Part shown: one piece after another, positions 16,154 to 23,998 of the stretch
How the letters are laid out: each line of letters begins with the position of its first letter
How positions within the stretch are numbered: the first letter of the stretch is position 1
From: an uncultured Desulfovibrio sp.
Lineage (GTDB): Bacteria > Desulfobacterota > Desulfovibrionia > Desulfovibrionales > Desulfovibrionaceae
Assembly (NCBI GenBank): GCA_913063155.1
Contig: CAJXYU010000009.1
Span: 139,760-186,210 of the forward strand
Reading direction: 5' to 3'
DNA: 46,451 nucleotides
Program-made: the position numbers and the translations under genes
The notes under the pieces: model-generated
Database searches by the model: none
The model's input: the letters and a program-made list of their open reading frames with translations, nothing else
What the model was told of the DNA's origin: nothing

Positions 16154-16561
16154 ATGCAGAAAATACCTATAGATCTCGCCCGTCCTGGCATGAAGCTCGC
16201 CAGGCCGGTGGAGCGTGAGAACGGCATTACGGTCATGGCGGCGGATATGGAGTTGACTCAGCCCCTCATCGACCGCATCCAATCCATGAACATCGACCGC
16301 ATCATTGTTCACGGTCATCCCGTGGACATGGGCGGCGCCATGGGCGGTACCAAGTTCGATGAACGTCTCAAGCGTATGCCCCACCTGTTTCGAGTCTACA
16401 AGAAGGACAAATGGATGATGATGGTTCAGAAGCGTCTGGAGTCCTATTTCCGCATCAAAGCCGCTGCACAGGCCGCGCGCGCCAAGGCCCTGTTGCGCGA
16501 AGGTCAAAGCGATCTGGAGATTGAGCAGGCGCAAGTGAACGGCAACGGCGGCGAGGCGTAA
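16154..16561 (+). CDS. small protein resembling the N-terminal domain of HD-GYP proteins
   Basis: 135 residues, soluble. The first 60 residues (KIPIDLARPGMKLARPVERENG, then ITVMAADMELTQPLIDRIQSM and IDRIIVHG) resemble the short beta-rich domain that precedes HD-GYP or HDOD domains in signalling proteins (DUF3391-like). The rest is a basic, helical tail ending in a Gln/Asn/Gly-rich stretch. No catalytic motif is seen. Its stop (TAA 16559-16561) directly abuts the ATG of the HDOD gene, so the two probably act together, perhaps as a split form of a one-chain regulator. Domain identity is moderate; function unknown. Confidence 0.7.
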   Translation: MQKIPIDLARPGMKLARPVERENGITVMAADMELTQPLIDRIQSMNIDRIIVHGHPVDMGGAMGGTKFDERLKRMPHLFRVYKKDKWMMMVQKRLESYFRIKAAAQAARAKALLREGQSDLEIEQAQVNGNGGEA

Positions 16562-17401
16562 ATGCAGGACATGGACCTCAAGACAAGCGTCAAGGGGCAG
16601 GTGCTGGCCATCAATGATTTGCCGACTCTGCCCGGCGTGCTCGACGAAGTGACCAAGCTCGTGGAGAATCCGGAAACTTCCACGGAGGAGATCGCTTCGG
16701 TCATCGTCAAGGACCAGGTGCTTTCCGCCAAGGTTCTCAAGATGGTCAACTCCCCGGTGTACGGTTTTCCCGGGCGCATCAGTTCCATTCAGCATGGTCT
16801 TGTGCTGCTGGGATTCAACGTTATCCGGGGCATCATCATTTCCACCTCGGTCTTCGACATGATGGTCCAGGCCATGAAAGGGTTGTGGGAGCATAGCCTG
16901 GGGTGCGCCACGGCAAGCGGCATCATCGCTCGCCACGCGGGATTCGATGATCCTGAGGAATACGCCGTGGCAGGGTTGCTGCACGACTTGGGAAAGGTGG
17001 TTACGGCCGTTCAGCTTCCCGAACTCCACCAGAAGATTTTGGACACCGTGGAAAAAAAGAACCTGTCCTACTACAGGGCGGAAAAGGATATTCTCGGATT
17101 CGGTCATGACCGCATCAATGCCTGGCTGGGCCGCCATTGGAATCTTCCCGGCAACATCCGCGCAGCCATGAGCCGCCATCACAGTCCGCATATGGCTGAT
17201 TTGTACAAGTCCACCTGTTGTGTGGTGCACTTGGGTGATTTCATGGTGCGGCTGTTCGAGTTCGGCACTTCCGGGGACGATCAGACCTCCTATCTACGGC
17301 CGGAAGCCATGAAGGAGCTCGGTTTCAAGATGAGCGACATGGAGCGATGTATGGATGAACTCGCCGATCAATTGCTCGATGTGTCCGACGTGACATTCTA
17401 G
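16562..17401 (+). CDS. HDOD-domain signalling protein
   Basis: 279 residues. HDOD domain over about 14-210: LPTLPGVLDEVTKLVENP, VIVKDQVLSAKVLKMVNSPVYGFPG, SIQHGLVLLGFNVIRGI, then LLHDLGKVVTAV, which retains an HD pair plus Gly, and ISRHHSPH-like MSRHHSPHMAD near 201. HDOD proteins act in signalling and are often linked to cyclic-di-GMP and motility; most lack proven enzyme activity, but the HD and later His residues here leave phosphohydrolase activity possible. No spacer separates it from the small upstream protein. A terminator follows 20 nt after the stop. Confidence 0.88.
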   Translation: MQDMDLKTSVKGQVLAINDLPTLPGVLDEVTKLVENPETSTEEIASVIVKDQVLSAKVLKMVNSPVYGFPGRISSIQHGLVLLGFNVIRGIIISTSVFDMMVQAMKGLWEHSLGCATASGIIARHAGFDDPEEYAVAGLLHDLGKVVTAVQLPELHQKILDTVEKKNLSYYRAEKDILGFGHDRINAWLGRHWNLPGNIRAAMSRHHSPHMADLYKSTCCVVHLGDFMVRLFEFGTSGDDQTSYLRPEAMKELGFKMSDMERCMDELADQLLDVSDVTF

Positions 17402-17420
17402 AGTTGAAACAAACATTGCG

Positions 17421-17459
17421 GGGCCGTTTATTCCGAAGGGATGAGCGGCCCTTTCATTT
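17421..17459 (+). terminator. intrinsic terminator after the HDOD gene
   Basis: A 14-bp stem including several G-T pairs (17421-17434 with 17438-17451), a GAA loop and a T-rich tail (TTTCATTT). Confidence 0.75.
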
Positions 17460-17497
17460 GCTTTGACGAATAGTTAGGCGAATGCTAGAAATTCCGT

Positions 17498-18457
17498 ATG
17501 GCCGACGTATCCCATAATCCCCCGTTTTCCCACAAGCAACGGGCGTTTGTGATTTCTCCGGATCTGGAGCTCGTGGAAACGCTCAAGACCCTGTGGAGCT
17601 CCGAATGGATGGAGTTCACCGTATTCGAGCGTGGACGCAGCGCAATCGAGTTGCTTTTCAACGAGCCGCCGGATTTGCTCATCGTGGACAACCGGCTGGA
17701 GGACATCAGCGGAGCAGAGGTTGCCAATTCGGTCAAGAGTGAGAACGTCTACCGTCAATTGCCTGTGGTGCTGGTTATGGACCATGAGGACATGGATGAG
17801 CCGTGGGACTGGACTACGGTGGAGGTGGATGATTTCCTCGTGCGGCCGTTTACTCCGTCCGAAGCCAGGGATCGCATCAACCTGACCATTTGTCGGGCCA
17901 TGCGCGCCTTGGACGCAAATCCTCTTTCAAAGTTGCCGGGCAACACGTCCATCATTCAGCGCATTCAGCTTCTCATAGACAAGAAAGAGGATTTTGCGCT
18001 GGCCTACTGTGATTTGGACTACTTCAAGTCTTTCAACGACAAGTACGGGTTTTCCCGTGGCGATGAGGTGCTGATGATGACCGCCAGAGTCATCGTCAAC
18101 ACCATCAAGAGCTTTCCGGGCGGCAAGAATTTCGTGGGGCATGTGGGCGGCGACGATTTTGTATTCATCATGCCGCCGGACCTCGTGGAAGAGGCCTGCC
18201 AACGCGTCGTGCAGAGCTTTGACGCCATTGTGCCCCACTTCTATGATGCGGCGGATCGCAAGCAGGGCAAGATAGTGTCCACGGACCGTCAGGGTGTGGT
18301 GCGGGAGTTCCCGCTCATGGCAGTGTCCATCGCCGTGGTTTTCAACATTGATGGTCGTATGGAGCACTTTGGTGAGGCCTCCGCCATCGCCATGAGCCTC
18401 AAGAAAAAGGCCAAGGAAAATCCAAAAAGTTGTTATGTCCTCGACCGGCGGACCTAA
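17498..18457 (+). CDS. receiver-GGDEF protein with a degenerate receiver
   Basis: 319 residues. Receiver-like domain about 13-130: Asp64 (LLIVDNRLEDISG) is present, but the acidic pair is reduced (VISPDLE) and the invariant Lys is Arg116 (FLVRPFTP), so normal phosphorylation is doubtful. GGDEF domain about 140-315 opens with NPLSKLPGN and carries FCDLD-type YCDLDYFKSFNDKYG and the active-site motif GGDDF at 217-221, which is compatible with diguanylate cyclase activity; no RxxD inhibitory site precedes it. Predicted to make cyclic di-GMP in the cytoplasm, with input by protein contact. Its 3' end overlaps the Xer recombinase gene by 23 nt. Confidence 0.88.
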   Translation: MADVSHNPPFSHKQRAFVISPDLELVETLKTLWSSEWMEFTVFERGRSAIELLFNEPPDLLIVDNRLEDISGAEVANSVKSENVYRQLPVVLVMDHEDMDEPWDWTTVEVDDFLVRPFTPSEARDRINLTICRAMRALDANPLSKLPGNTSIIQRIQLLIDKKEDFALAYCDLDYFKSFNDKYGFSRGDEVLMMTARVIVNTIKSFPGGKNFVGHVGGDDFVFIMPPDLVEEACQRVVQSFDAIVPHFYDAADRKQGKIVSTDRQGVVREFPLMAVSIAVVFNIDGRMEHFGEASAIAMSLKKKAKENPKSCYVLDRRT

Positions 18458-19367
18458 AGATTTGGGTGAGATGGTGCAGGGCTTCCTGTCCTATCTTGAA
18501 GTGGAAAAGGGGTATTCCGACGCTACTGTGAGTTCCTACGGCACGGATCTGGCCCAGTTTGATGAGTTCATCCGCACTCGCAGACGTTCCCTGGAGCGGC
18601 CCGAGCGGGTCACCAAAGATCTGGTGCGTTCCTTTCTGGCCGAATTGCATCGCCGCAGAGTGACCAAGAGCACCATGGCCCGCAAGCTCTCCAGTTTGCG
18701 TGCTTTCTTTCGTTTTCTGCTCAAGCATCAGCTTATCGTGAAGGACCCCACCGTGGGCGTGCGCAACCCCAAGCAGGAAAAGCACCACCCCAAGGCGCTC
18801 AATGTGGATCAGGCCCTGGCCATGATGGAAGCCAACATTCCGCCTGACCCGGAAGGGCTGCGCGATCTGGCCTTGGCCGAGTTGCTGTACGGCTCGGGGC
18901 TGCGTGTTTCCGAAGCCATGGTTCTGAACGTGCATGATATTGATTCGGGCATGGTGCGCGTGCAGGGAAAGGGCAACAAGGAACGTATTGTGCCGGTGAG
19001 TAAAAAATGCGAAGAACGCGTTCTCGCGTGGCTGAAGCAAAGGCACGCCCTTGAGCCGGACCCCATGGAACAGGCCCTGTTCATCGGGGCGCGCGGTAAG
19101 CGCCTCAACCGCAGGCAGGCCAATCGTATTCTGGCCAGGCTGGCCGAGGTGGCGGGCATCCCGCGCGAGGTGCATCCGCACATGCTCAGGCACAGCTTTG
19201 CATCGCATATGCTCGAAGCCGGGGCGGACTTGCGCAGCGTACAGGAATTGTTGGGTCACGAACGACTGACCACCACCCAGCGCTATACGCATCTCGATTT
19301 GCAGAAGATCATGCAGGTGTATGACAAGGCGCATCCGCGCGCCGACGGTACTGATCGCAAAAAATAA
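18435..19367 (+). CDS. Xer-type tyrosine recombinase (XerC/XerD family)
   Basis: 310 residues. N-terminal SAM-like core-binding domain (about 10-105: FLSYLEVEKGYSDATVSSY; LSSLRAFFRFLLKHQLI) and C-terminal catalytic domain with Arg157 (GSGLRVSEAM), Lys182 (GKGNKERIVPVS), His249 and Arg252 (HPHMLRHSFASHML), His275 (LLGHERL) and nucleophile Tyr284 (TQRYTH): the complete R-K-H-R-H-Y set. It resolves chromosome dimers at dif in model species, with a partner Xer. The chosen ATG lies inside the GGDEF gene and has no good ribosome site, so translational coupling is likely; an ATG at 18471 is an alternative. XerC and XerD cannot be separated by eye, and no other Xer gene is in the window. Confidence 0.92.
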   Translation: MSSTGGPKDLGEMVQGFLSYLEVEKGYSDATVSSYGTDLAQFDEFIRTRRRSLERPERVTKDLVRSFLAELHRRRVTKSTMARKLSSLRAFFRFLLKHQLIVKDPTVGVRNPKQEKHHPKALNVDQALAMMEANIPPDPEGLRDLALAELLYGSGLRVSEAMVLNVHDIDSGMVRVQGKGNKERIVPVSKKCEERVLAWLKQRHALEPDPMEQALFIGARGKRLNRRQANRILARLAEVAGIPREVHPHMLRHSFASHMLEAGADLRSVQELLGHERLTTTQRYTHLDLQKIMQVYDKAHPRADGTDRKK

Positions 19368-19395
19368 AAACAAACATTGTATGGAGATAGGACCG

Positions 19396-19902
19396 ATGGA
19401 TAATCCTCTCGTTCTCTTGGAAACGCCCGAGGGCGAAATCCTGATTGAACTCTTTTCGGACAAGGCTCCCAAGACTGTCGAAAATTTCCTGGGCTACGTG
19501 GACGACGAGTTCTATGAGGGAACCCTGTTCCACCGCGTCATAAAGGGATTCATGATCCAGTGCGGCGGACTGACTTTTTCCATGGATGAAAAGGAGACCA
19601 AAGCCCCCATTGAGAACGAGGCGAAAAACGGCCTCAAGAATCTCAAGGGCACCGTTGCCTTGGCCCGTACCGCTGATCCGCACAGTGGGGCGGCCCAGTT
19701 TTTCATCAACGTGGCGGATAACCCCGATCTGGATCACACCGAGGAGACCGAGGAAGGATGGGGGTATTGCGTGTTCGGGCAGGTGAGCGACGGAATGGAC
19801 GTCGTGGAGAAGATAGCAAAGGCAAAGACCCGCAGTTATCAGGGCTATGACGATGTGCCGGTCGATCCCATCTCCATAATTGCCGCATATCGATTTGAGT
19901 AG
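19396..19902 (+). CDS. cyclophilin-type peptidyl-prolyl isomerase, cytoplasmic
   Basis: 168 residues. Catalyses cis-trans isomerisation of peptidyl-proline bonds. Signatures: LFHRVIKGFMIQCGG (catalytic Arg and Phe), then HSGAAQFFINVADNPDLDH and GWGYCVFGQVSDGMDVVEKI, matching the PpiB type. No signal peptide, so cytoplasmic. ATG at 19396 is preferred because a GGAG sits 9 nt upstream at 19383-19386, and the family starts at this point (MDNPLVLLETPEG); a longer reading from 19321 overlaps the recombinase and lacks a site. Followed by a terminator. Confidence 0.94.
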   Translation: MDNPLVLLETPEGEILIELFSDKAPKTVENFLGYVDDEFYEGTLFHRVIKGFMIQCGGLTFSMDEKETKAPIENEAKNGLKNLKGTVALARTADPHSGAAQFFINVADNPDLDHTEETEEGWGYCVFGQVSDGMDVVEKIAKAKTRSYQGYDDVPVDPISIIAAYRFE

Positions 19903-19946
19903 TACAGGCTGCCCATAAGGGCATGCCTGCTGTGTTGCTGTAAAGA

Positions 19947-19992
19947 AGCCAACCCGTACGTATTTGATTGTACGTTACGGGCTGGCTTTTTT
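19947..19992 (+). terminator. intrinsic terminator after the cyclophilin gene
   Basis: An imperfect long stem (about 19947-19962 with 19970-19986, one mismatch and a small bulge) is followed by a run of six T residues. Confidence 0.75.
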
Positions 19993-20021
19993 GTGCGCCG
20001 CGTATACGTATTTAAAACGAT

Positions 20022-20960
20022 TCATCGGATATTTTGGACCCGGATGTAGAGTATGAGACCGATGATGGTCATCCCGATGCCGAGGGTTCCCAAGAGGTTC
20101 GGGAGAGAAGCGTCCAGAAACAAATACTCTCCGATCAATGCGAAAATGACTTCCATGGCCTGTGTGCAGTCCGCTGCTGCAAGCTCGGAAGCATTGGAGG
20201 CCGCGTGGCGGGCGTTGAGAAACAGGGTGGTGGCTATTGCTCCGGAAAGCAGGGCGACGGTTCCGGTCATGACGAGCTGGCCTGACGAAGGGAGCGGAGG
20301 GGCTGTGATCAATATCAAAATCAACCATAGCGGCAGGGACCCTAAGGACAGGAGCAGGACACGGGCGAAGCCGTCCGCCATGGCCGGGTGTTCTATGGCG
20401 GGAATGTATCTGCCGCCTCCTTCGCGGGCTTCCCAGACCATCTGGTTGCCGATGGGGTAGGCAAAGGCCGCTCCAAGTACCGGAAGCGCTCCGAGTAGTA
20501 CAAAGGAGAGCGGAGTGGACGCCGCATGCTCCACATTGACCATGACCACGCCGGTGAAGACTACGGCCGTCAGGGCCATGGCCCGGAAAGAAATCTTACG
20601 GCCAAAGCCGAGCAGGACAAGAGGCGTGGCCAATATGGTGCTTTGCCATGTCGTGGCGACGACCCAGCCTGGAGCGTAGGTGGCGCTGTAGCTGATGAGC
20701 GCATAAAAGACACCGAACCCCACGCTTCCAGCGGTTGTCCAGAAAATCCAGTGCGTTTTGAAAAGGACCATTGTCTGCTTCAACAGGGTCGACTTGCCAG
20801 AAGCGAGCATCCATCCCGCCAGCAGGAGGATCATCCACAGGTAGCGAAGGCTTGCCGTCCATACCCAGTGCCCGCCTTCAAGGCTCATGGCCCGGTTGAG
20901 TACAAAGGTTGAACTGAAGAAGAGAGCGGCCAGACTGCCGGTGATAATAATTTTTTGCAT
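20022..20960 (-). CDS. EmrE/EamA-like multidrug-efflux-type permease
   Basis: 312 residues with about ten hydrophobic segments. Resembles the putative multidrug resistance efflux (Pfam EmrE-like, DMT superfamily) proteins: FFSSTFVLNRAMSLEGGHW, SLRYLWMILLLAGWMLASG and ATTLFLNARHAASNASELAAADCTQAMEVIFALIGEYLFL in the second half. Inner-membrane exporter of small molecules by family; the substrate is unknown. ATG at 20960 is chosen over an upstream GTG at 20990, which lies in the terminator hairpin of the preceding gene and has no ribosome site; the chosen one has only a weak GGAA. It follows the flavoprotein gene but a terminator separates them. Confidence 0.82.
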   Translation of the reverse strand: MQKIIITGSLAALFFSSTFVLNRAMSLEGGHWVWTASLRYLWMILLLAGWMLASGKSTLLKQTMVLFKTHWIFWTTAGSVGFGVFYALISYSATYAPGWVVATTWQSTILATPLVLLGFGRKISFRAMALTAVVFTGVVMVNVEHAASTPLSFVLLGALPVLGAAFAYPIGNQMVWEAREGGGRYIPAIEHPAMADGFARVLLLSLGSLPLWLILILITAPPLPSSGQLVMTGTVALLSGAIATTLFLNARHAASNASELAAADCTQAMEVIFALIGEYLFLDASLPNLLGTLGIGMTIIGLILYIRVQNIR

Positions 20961-20975
20961 GATTTCCGGGGATAA

Positions 20976-21010
20976 ACAAAAATCCCCCACCTGACAAGCA
21001 GACGGGGGAT
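20976..21010 (-). terminator. intrinsic terminator of the nitronate monooxygenase-like gene
   Basis: On the minus strand ATCCCCC and GGGGGAT pair across a 15-nt loop (20982-21010), followed by a T run. Located 25 nt past the stop of the flavoprotein gene. Confidence 0.7.
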
Positions 21011-21034
21011 GATGGCCGGTGTTTTACCGTTTTT

Positions 21035-22249
21035 TTATTTATCGCTGTCCCGTTTGAGGAGCTGGTCCAGTTGTTCCTTTTTTTCCTCGACGAACGCGTC
21101 CAGGCCCTCTTTCCTTTCGGAAAGAAACCTGTCGAAGCGCTCCTTGTGGCCTTCGATGTAGCCTTCGCATTCGGACGTCAGGGAATTCATCAACTCTTTC
21201 ACGGTGATGATCTTGTCCACCAGATAAGCGTTGGCGCCCGCAAAGGCGAAGCCGTGCTTGAGTTTTCCCCTGTAGGCGTTCACCAGGGCCTGGGCGATGC
21301 AGTATGGAGAATTTTCCTCAGCGCAGCTGTGTAGGCACTTGTGGATGCATTTTTTCGGCTTTTTGAGCCCATCGGAAACGGATTCCAGGAAGTTGTTCAT
21401 GATGGCTCTGCCCGGCATGCCGACGGGGCTCTTGATGATGCCCACATCTTCCTTTCTGGCGTTCAGGTAGGTTCTTTTGAATTCGATGTCTGCGTCGCAC
21501 TCTTCCGTGGCCACGAATCTGGTTCCCATCTGGACGCCGGCGGCGCCCATTTCCAGGAAACGACCGATGTCTTCGCCTGTGTACACGCCGCCTGCAGCGA
21601 TCACGGGGATTTTCTTGCCGTGCTTGTCCTCAAAGGGCTTCACGCTTTCGATGACATCTGCGACGATCTTTTCCAACTGGTGGTCGGGATCGTTGATTTC
21701 CTCGGGCTTGAAGCCGAGGTGGCCGCCGGCTTTGGGACCTTCCACCACGAACCCGTCGGGCAGGTAGTCGAACCTGGACAGCCATTTACGGCAAAGAATG
21801 TTGGACGCACGTCCGGAAGAGACGATGGGCACCAGCTTGGTGCGGATCTCTTTCTTGAATTCTTCCGACGCTTCCTTGAGATATTTGGGCAGATCCAACG
21901 GCAGACCGGCCCCGGAGAAAATGACATCCACGCCTTCCTTGACGGAAGTGGACACCAGATCTTTGAAGTTGGTCAGGGCGCACATGATGTTCACGCCAAG
22001 CAGGCCGTCGCGCATTTTTTCGCGTGCCTTGCGGATTTCCTCGGACAGGGCGCGGATGTCGGCGCCGTGCGGGTCTTTGGCGCGCTGCGGATCGCGCATG
22101 CCGATCATGGACGTGGCGATGACGCCGACGCCGCCTTCATTGGCAACAGCCGAAGCCAGGCCGGAAAGGGAAATCCCCACTCCCATGCCGCCCTGGATGA
22201 TGGGCAACCGTGCGGTAAGGTCCCCGAATGTAAGGCTGGGTAATTTCAT
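21035..22249 (-). CDS. nitronate monooxygenase / FabK-like FMN flavoprotein
   Basis: 404 residues. TIM-barrel FMN protein: N-terminus PIIQGGMGVGISLSGLASAVANEGGVG, middle GPKAGGHLG (the catalytic/FMN region of nitronate monooxygenases carries this motif), IPVIAAGGVYTGEDIGRFLEMGAAGVQMGTRFVATEE. These are shared by nitronate monooxygenases and the enoyl-ACP reductase FabK. After about residue 320 there is an extra Cys-rich piece (CIHKCLHSC, PYC) and a helical, charged C-terminal tail (KERFDRFLSERKEGLDAFV), longer than the usual 320-360 residue form; this type is common in anaerobes. The Cys-rich part might bind metal. GAGG lies upstream of the ATG at 22249. Substrate uncertain. Confidence 0.85.
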   Translation of the reverse strand: MKLPSLTFGDLTARLPIIQGGMGVGISLSGLASAVANEGGVGVIATSMIGMRDPQRAKDPHGADIRALSEEIRKAREKMRDGLLGVNIMCALTNFKDLVSTSVKEGVDVIFSGAGLPLDLPKYLKEASEEFKKEIRTKLVPIVSSGRASNILCRKWLSRFDYLPDGFVVEGPKAGGHLGFKPEEINDPDHQLEKIVADVIESVKPFEDKHGKKIPVIAAGGVYTGEDIGRFLEMGAAGVQMGTRFVATEECDADIEFKRTYLNARKEDVGIIKSPVGMPGRAIMNNFLESVSDGLKKPKKCIHKCLHSCAEENSPYCIAQALVNAYRGKLKHGFAFAGANAYLVDKIITVKELMNSLTSECEGYIEGHKERFDRFLSERKEGLDAFVEEKKEQLDQLLKRDSDK

Positions 22250-22283
22250 TATAGCAAACCTCGTTCCTGTTATAGATGGCGGG

Positions 22284-22311
22284 AAGATACCTTAGCCCGC
22301 CGGAAAGTCAA
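22284..22311 (-). promoter_or_regulatory. candidate promoter for the nitronate monooxygenase-like gene
   Basis: Minus strand: TTGACT (5 of 6), 16 nt, TATCTT (4 of 6). Predicted start near 22277, leader about 28 nt. Confidence 0.4.
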
Positions 22312-22345
22312 TAGTCCCTTTGTCAAAAGAGTGTGAAACATGTGT

Positions 22346-23533
22346 TTAAATATCCATGTACTCGTCCACCAGCATACGGGCAAAGCTCATGGAACTGGTG
22401 AAGGCGGGGGAAATCGAGTTGAGCACGTGCAGACTGGTGCGGCCGCGTTCTATGGTGAAATCCATGACCAGTTCCTTGGTGGCTACGTTGACCAGTTGTG
22501 GTCGGATACCGGCCTTGGGGCTGCTCTCGATGTCCGTTGGATTCAAGGCTTTGACCAGTTTACGGGCGTCCTCGAAAAAGTATTTGGCGATGTACTTTCT
22601 GGGTTCTTCCAGAGCCACGCCACGGAATTTGGAATTGGCGAAGAACATCTGGGCATCGCGGAAAAGGATGGACAGGAACTCCGAGTCGATGCCTCTGAAG
22701 ATGCCGTAGTTTTCGCGACCGAATGCCGGGATGGCCGTGGGGCCGAGGTACACGTCGCCGTACACGCTGCGGGTGAAGTGCACGCCCAGGAACGGGTTTT
22801 TGATGTTGGGTACCGGATAGATGCTGCCTTTGATCATGTCAGCGGCAGGCCGCTTGAGTGTTTTGTAGATGCCTTTGAACGGGATAAGCATGTATTTGCG
22901 TCCCATACCGAACGCGTGAGCCACCTTGTCGCTGTGTGCTCCAGCCGCATTGATGAACAGGCCGTGCCCGATGTCGCCTTGATCCGTAATCACGAAGCCG
23001 TCCCCGGCGCTCAGGAAGGTCGTTTCGAACTGGAATTTCACTCCGGCGTCCTGCAGTTCTTCGCGCAGGCTCTCCAGAACGGCCTTGGGGTCGACCACTG
23101 TAGTGAGCGGGGAGTGCAGGGCCTTGCCGACTGTTTTGGCATTGGGCTCGACCTCGGCAAGTTGCCGTTCATCGATCATGTGCACGGTTGCGCCGTTGGC
23201 CGTGGCCCGACGCTCCAGTTCCTCCAGGGTGGGCAGTTCGGACTCGTCGCGGGCCACGATGACTTTGCCGGATTCGAAGAGGGGGAGGGTGCGCTCCTGG
23301 CAGTAGTCGTGCATGAGGCGGTTGCCTTCGAAACACATGCGGGCCTTGAGGGTTCCCGGATCGTAATAGATGCCCGCGTGCAGCACGCCGCTGTTGCGTC
23401 CTGATGCGTGCTTGCCCAGTTCCGGCTCTTTTTCGAAGATGAGAATGTTCTTGTGGCCGCGCAGCACAAGCTCACGGGCCACGCTGAGCCCGATGATGCC
23501 CCCTCCGCAGATGACGAAATCGTAGGTGGTCAT
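22346..23533 (-). CDS. lhgO: L-2-hydroxyglutarate oxidase-like FAD enzyme
   Basis: 395 residues. N-terminal FAD-binding motif FVICGGGIIGLSVAREL at about 5-21, GRNSGVLHAGIYYDPGTLKA (LhgO/YgaF signature), and HFTRSVYGDVYLGPTAIPAF later, all of the DAO family subgroup that oxidises L-2-hydroxyglutarate to 2-oxoglutarate, feeding electrons to the membrane quinone pool in E. coli. No signal peptide. ATG at 23533 is the natural start at the FAD motif; the long N-terminal extension in the same frame runs back through the neighbouring gene and is not real. It lies 13 nt after the PPC-domain gene. The oxidase/dehydrogenase choice in an anaerobe is open. Confidence 0.87.
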   Translation of the reverse strand: MTTYDFVICGGGIIGLSVARELVLRGHKNILIFEKEPELGKHASGRNSGVLHAGIYYDPGTLKARMCFEGNRLMHDYCQERTLPLFESGKVIVARDESELPTLEELERRATANGATVHMIDERQLAEVEPNAKTVGKALHSPLTTVVDPKAVLESLREELQDAGVKFQFETTFLSAGDGFVITDQGDIGHGLFINAAGAHSDKVAHAFGMGRKYMLIPFKGIYKTLKRPAADMIKGSIYPVPNIKNPFLGVHFTRSVYGDVYLGPTAIPAFGRENYGIFRGIDSEFLSILFRDAQMFFANSKFRGVALEEPRKYIAKYFFEDARKLVKALNPTDIESSPKAGIRPQLVNVATKELVMDFTIERGRTSLHVLNSISPAFTSSMSFARMLVDEYMDI

Positions 23534-23546
23534 GAATCTTTTTCGA

Positions 23547-23990
23547 CTATTTCGTGGAAAGCAGGGCGAGACCGCTTGCGGGGTCTTTCTTGCGCAGCAT
23601 GCCCGAATCCAGGATTTCCACGATGATGAATTCGCCCACCAGCCAGATGTCCACGCCGGGGCGGATGCAGCCGGTGCGGCTGGTCTCGCCTCGTCCCAGG
23701 GATGCGTGCATATGCAGGGCCGGATTGCCCTTCTCGTCATTGAACAGGGTGCCTACGGCGGCCGCTTCATGCGGTCCGACGATGGCCTGAAGCATGGGCA
23801 CTATGACCTTGCCTTCAGGATCTTCGGGGCCTGCCACGATATTGCCTTTGTTCATGCCGCCCAGCAGCAGACAGAAAGCGGCCTCGATGTTCTGATCCCT
23901 GGCGAATTGTTCGATGCTGTCGGGCAGACGGTCGCCGTCTTCCAGTCTGAGGGTGAAGACTCGTCCGATGGAGCCTTGTGAATATTGCAT
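23547..23990 (-). CDS. PPC/DUF296-domain protein
   Basis: 147 residues, about the size of one PPC (plant and prokaryote conserved, DUF296) domain. Signatures: VFTLRLEDGDRLPDSIEQFARD at the start, AAFCLLLGGMNKG, and NPALHMHASLGRG (the conserved metal-site HxH and G-R pattern), followed by WLVGEFIIVEIL. PPC proteins form trimers; in plants they pair with AT-hook DNA binding, while bacterial single-domain ones have no assigned role. ATG at 23990 follows the addB stop by 8 nt, so it belongs to the same transcript. The DNA-binding label of the family should not be taken as proven here. Confidence 0.85.
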   Translation of the reverse strand: MQYSQGSIGRVFTLRLEDGDRLPDSIEQFARDQNIEAAFCLLLGGMNKGNIVAGPEDPEGKVIVPMLQAIVGPHEAAAVGTLFNDEKGNPALHMHASLGRGETSRTGCIRPGVDIWLVGEFIIVEILDSGMLRKKDPASGLALLSTK

Positions 23991-23998
23991 GGTTCGTC

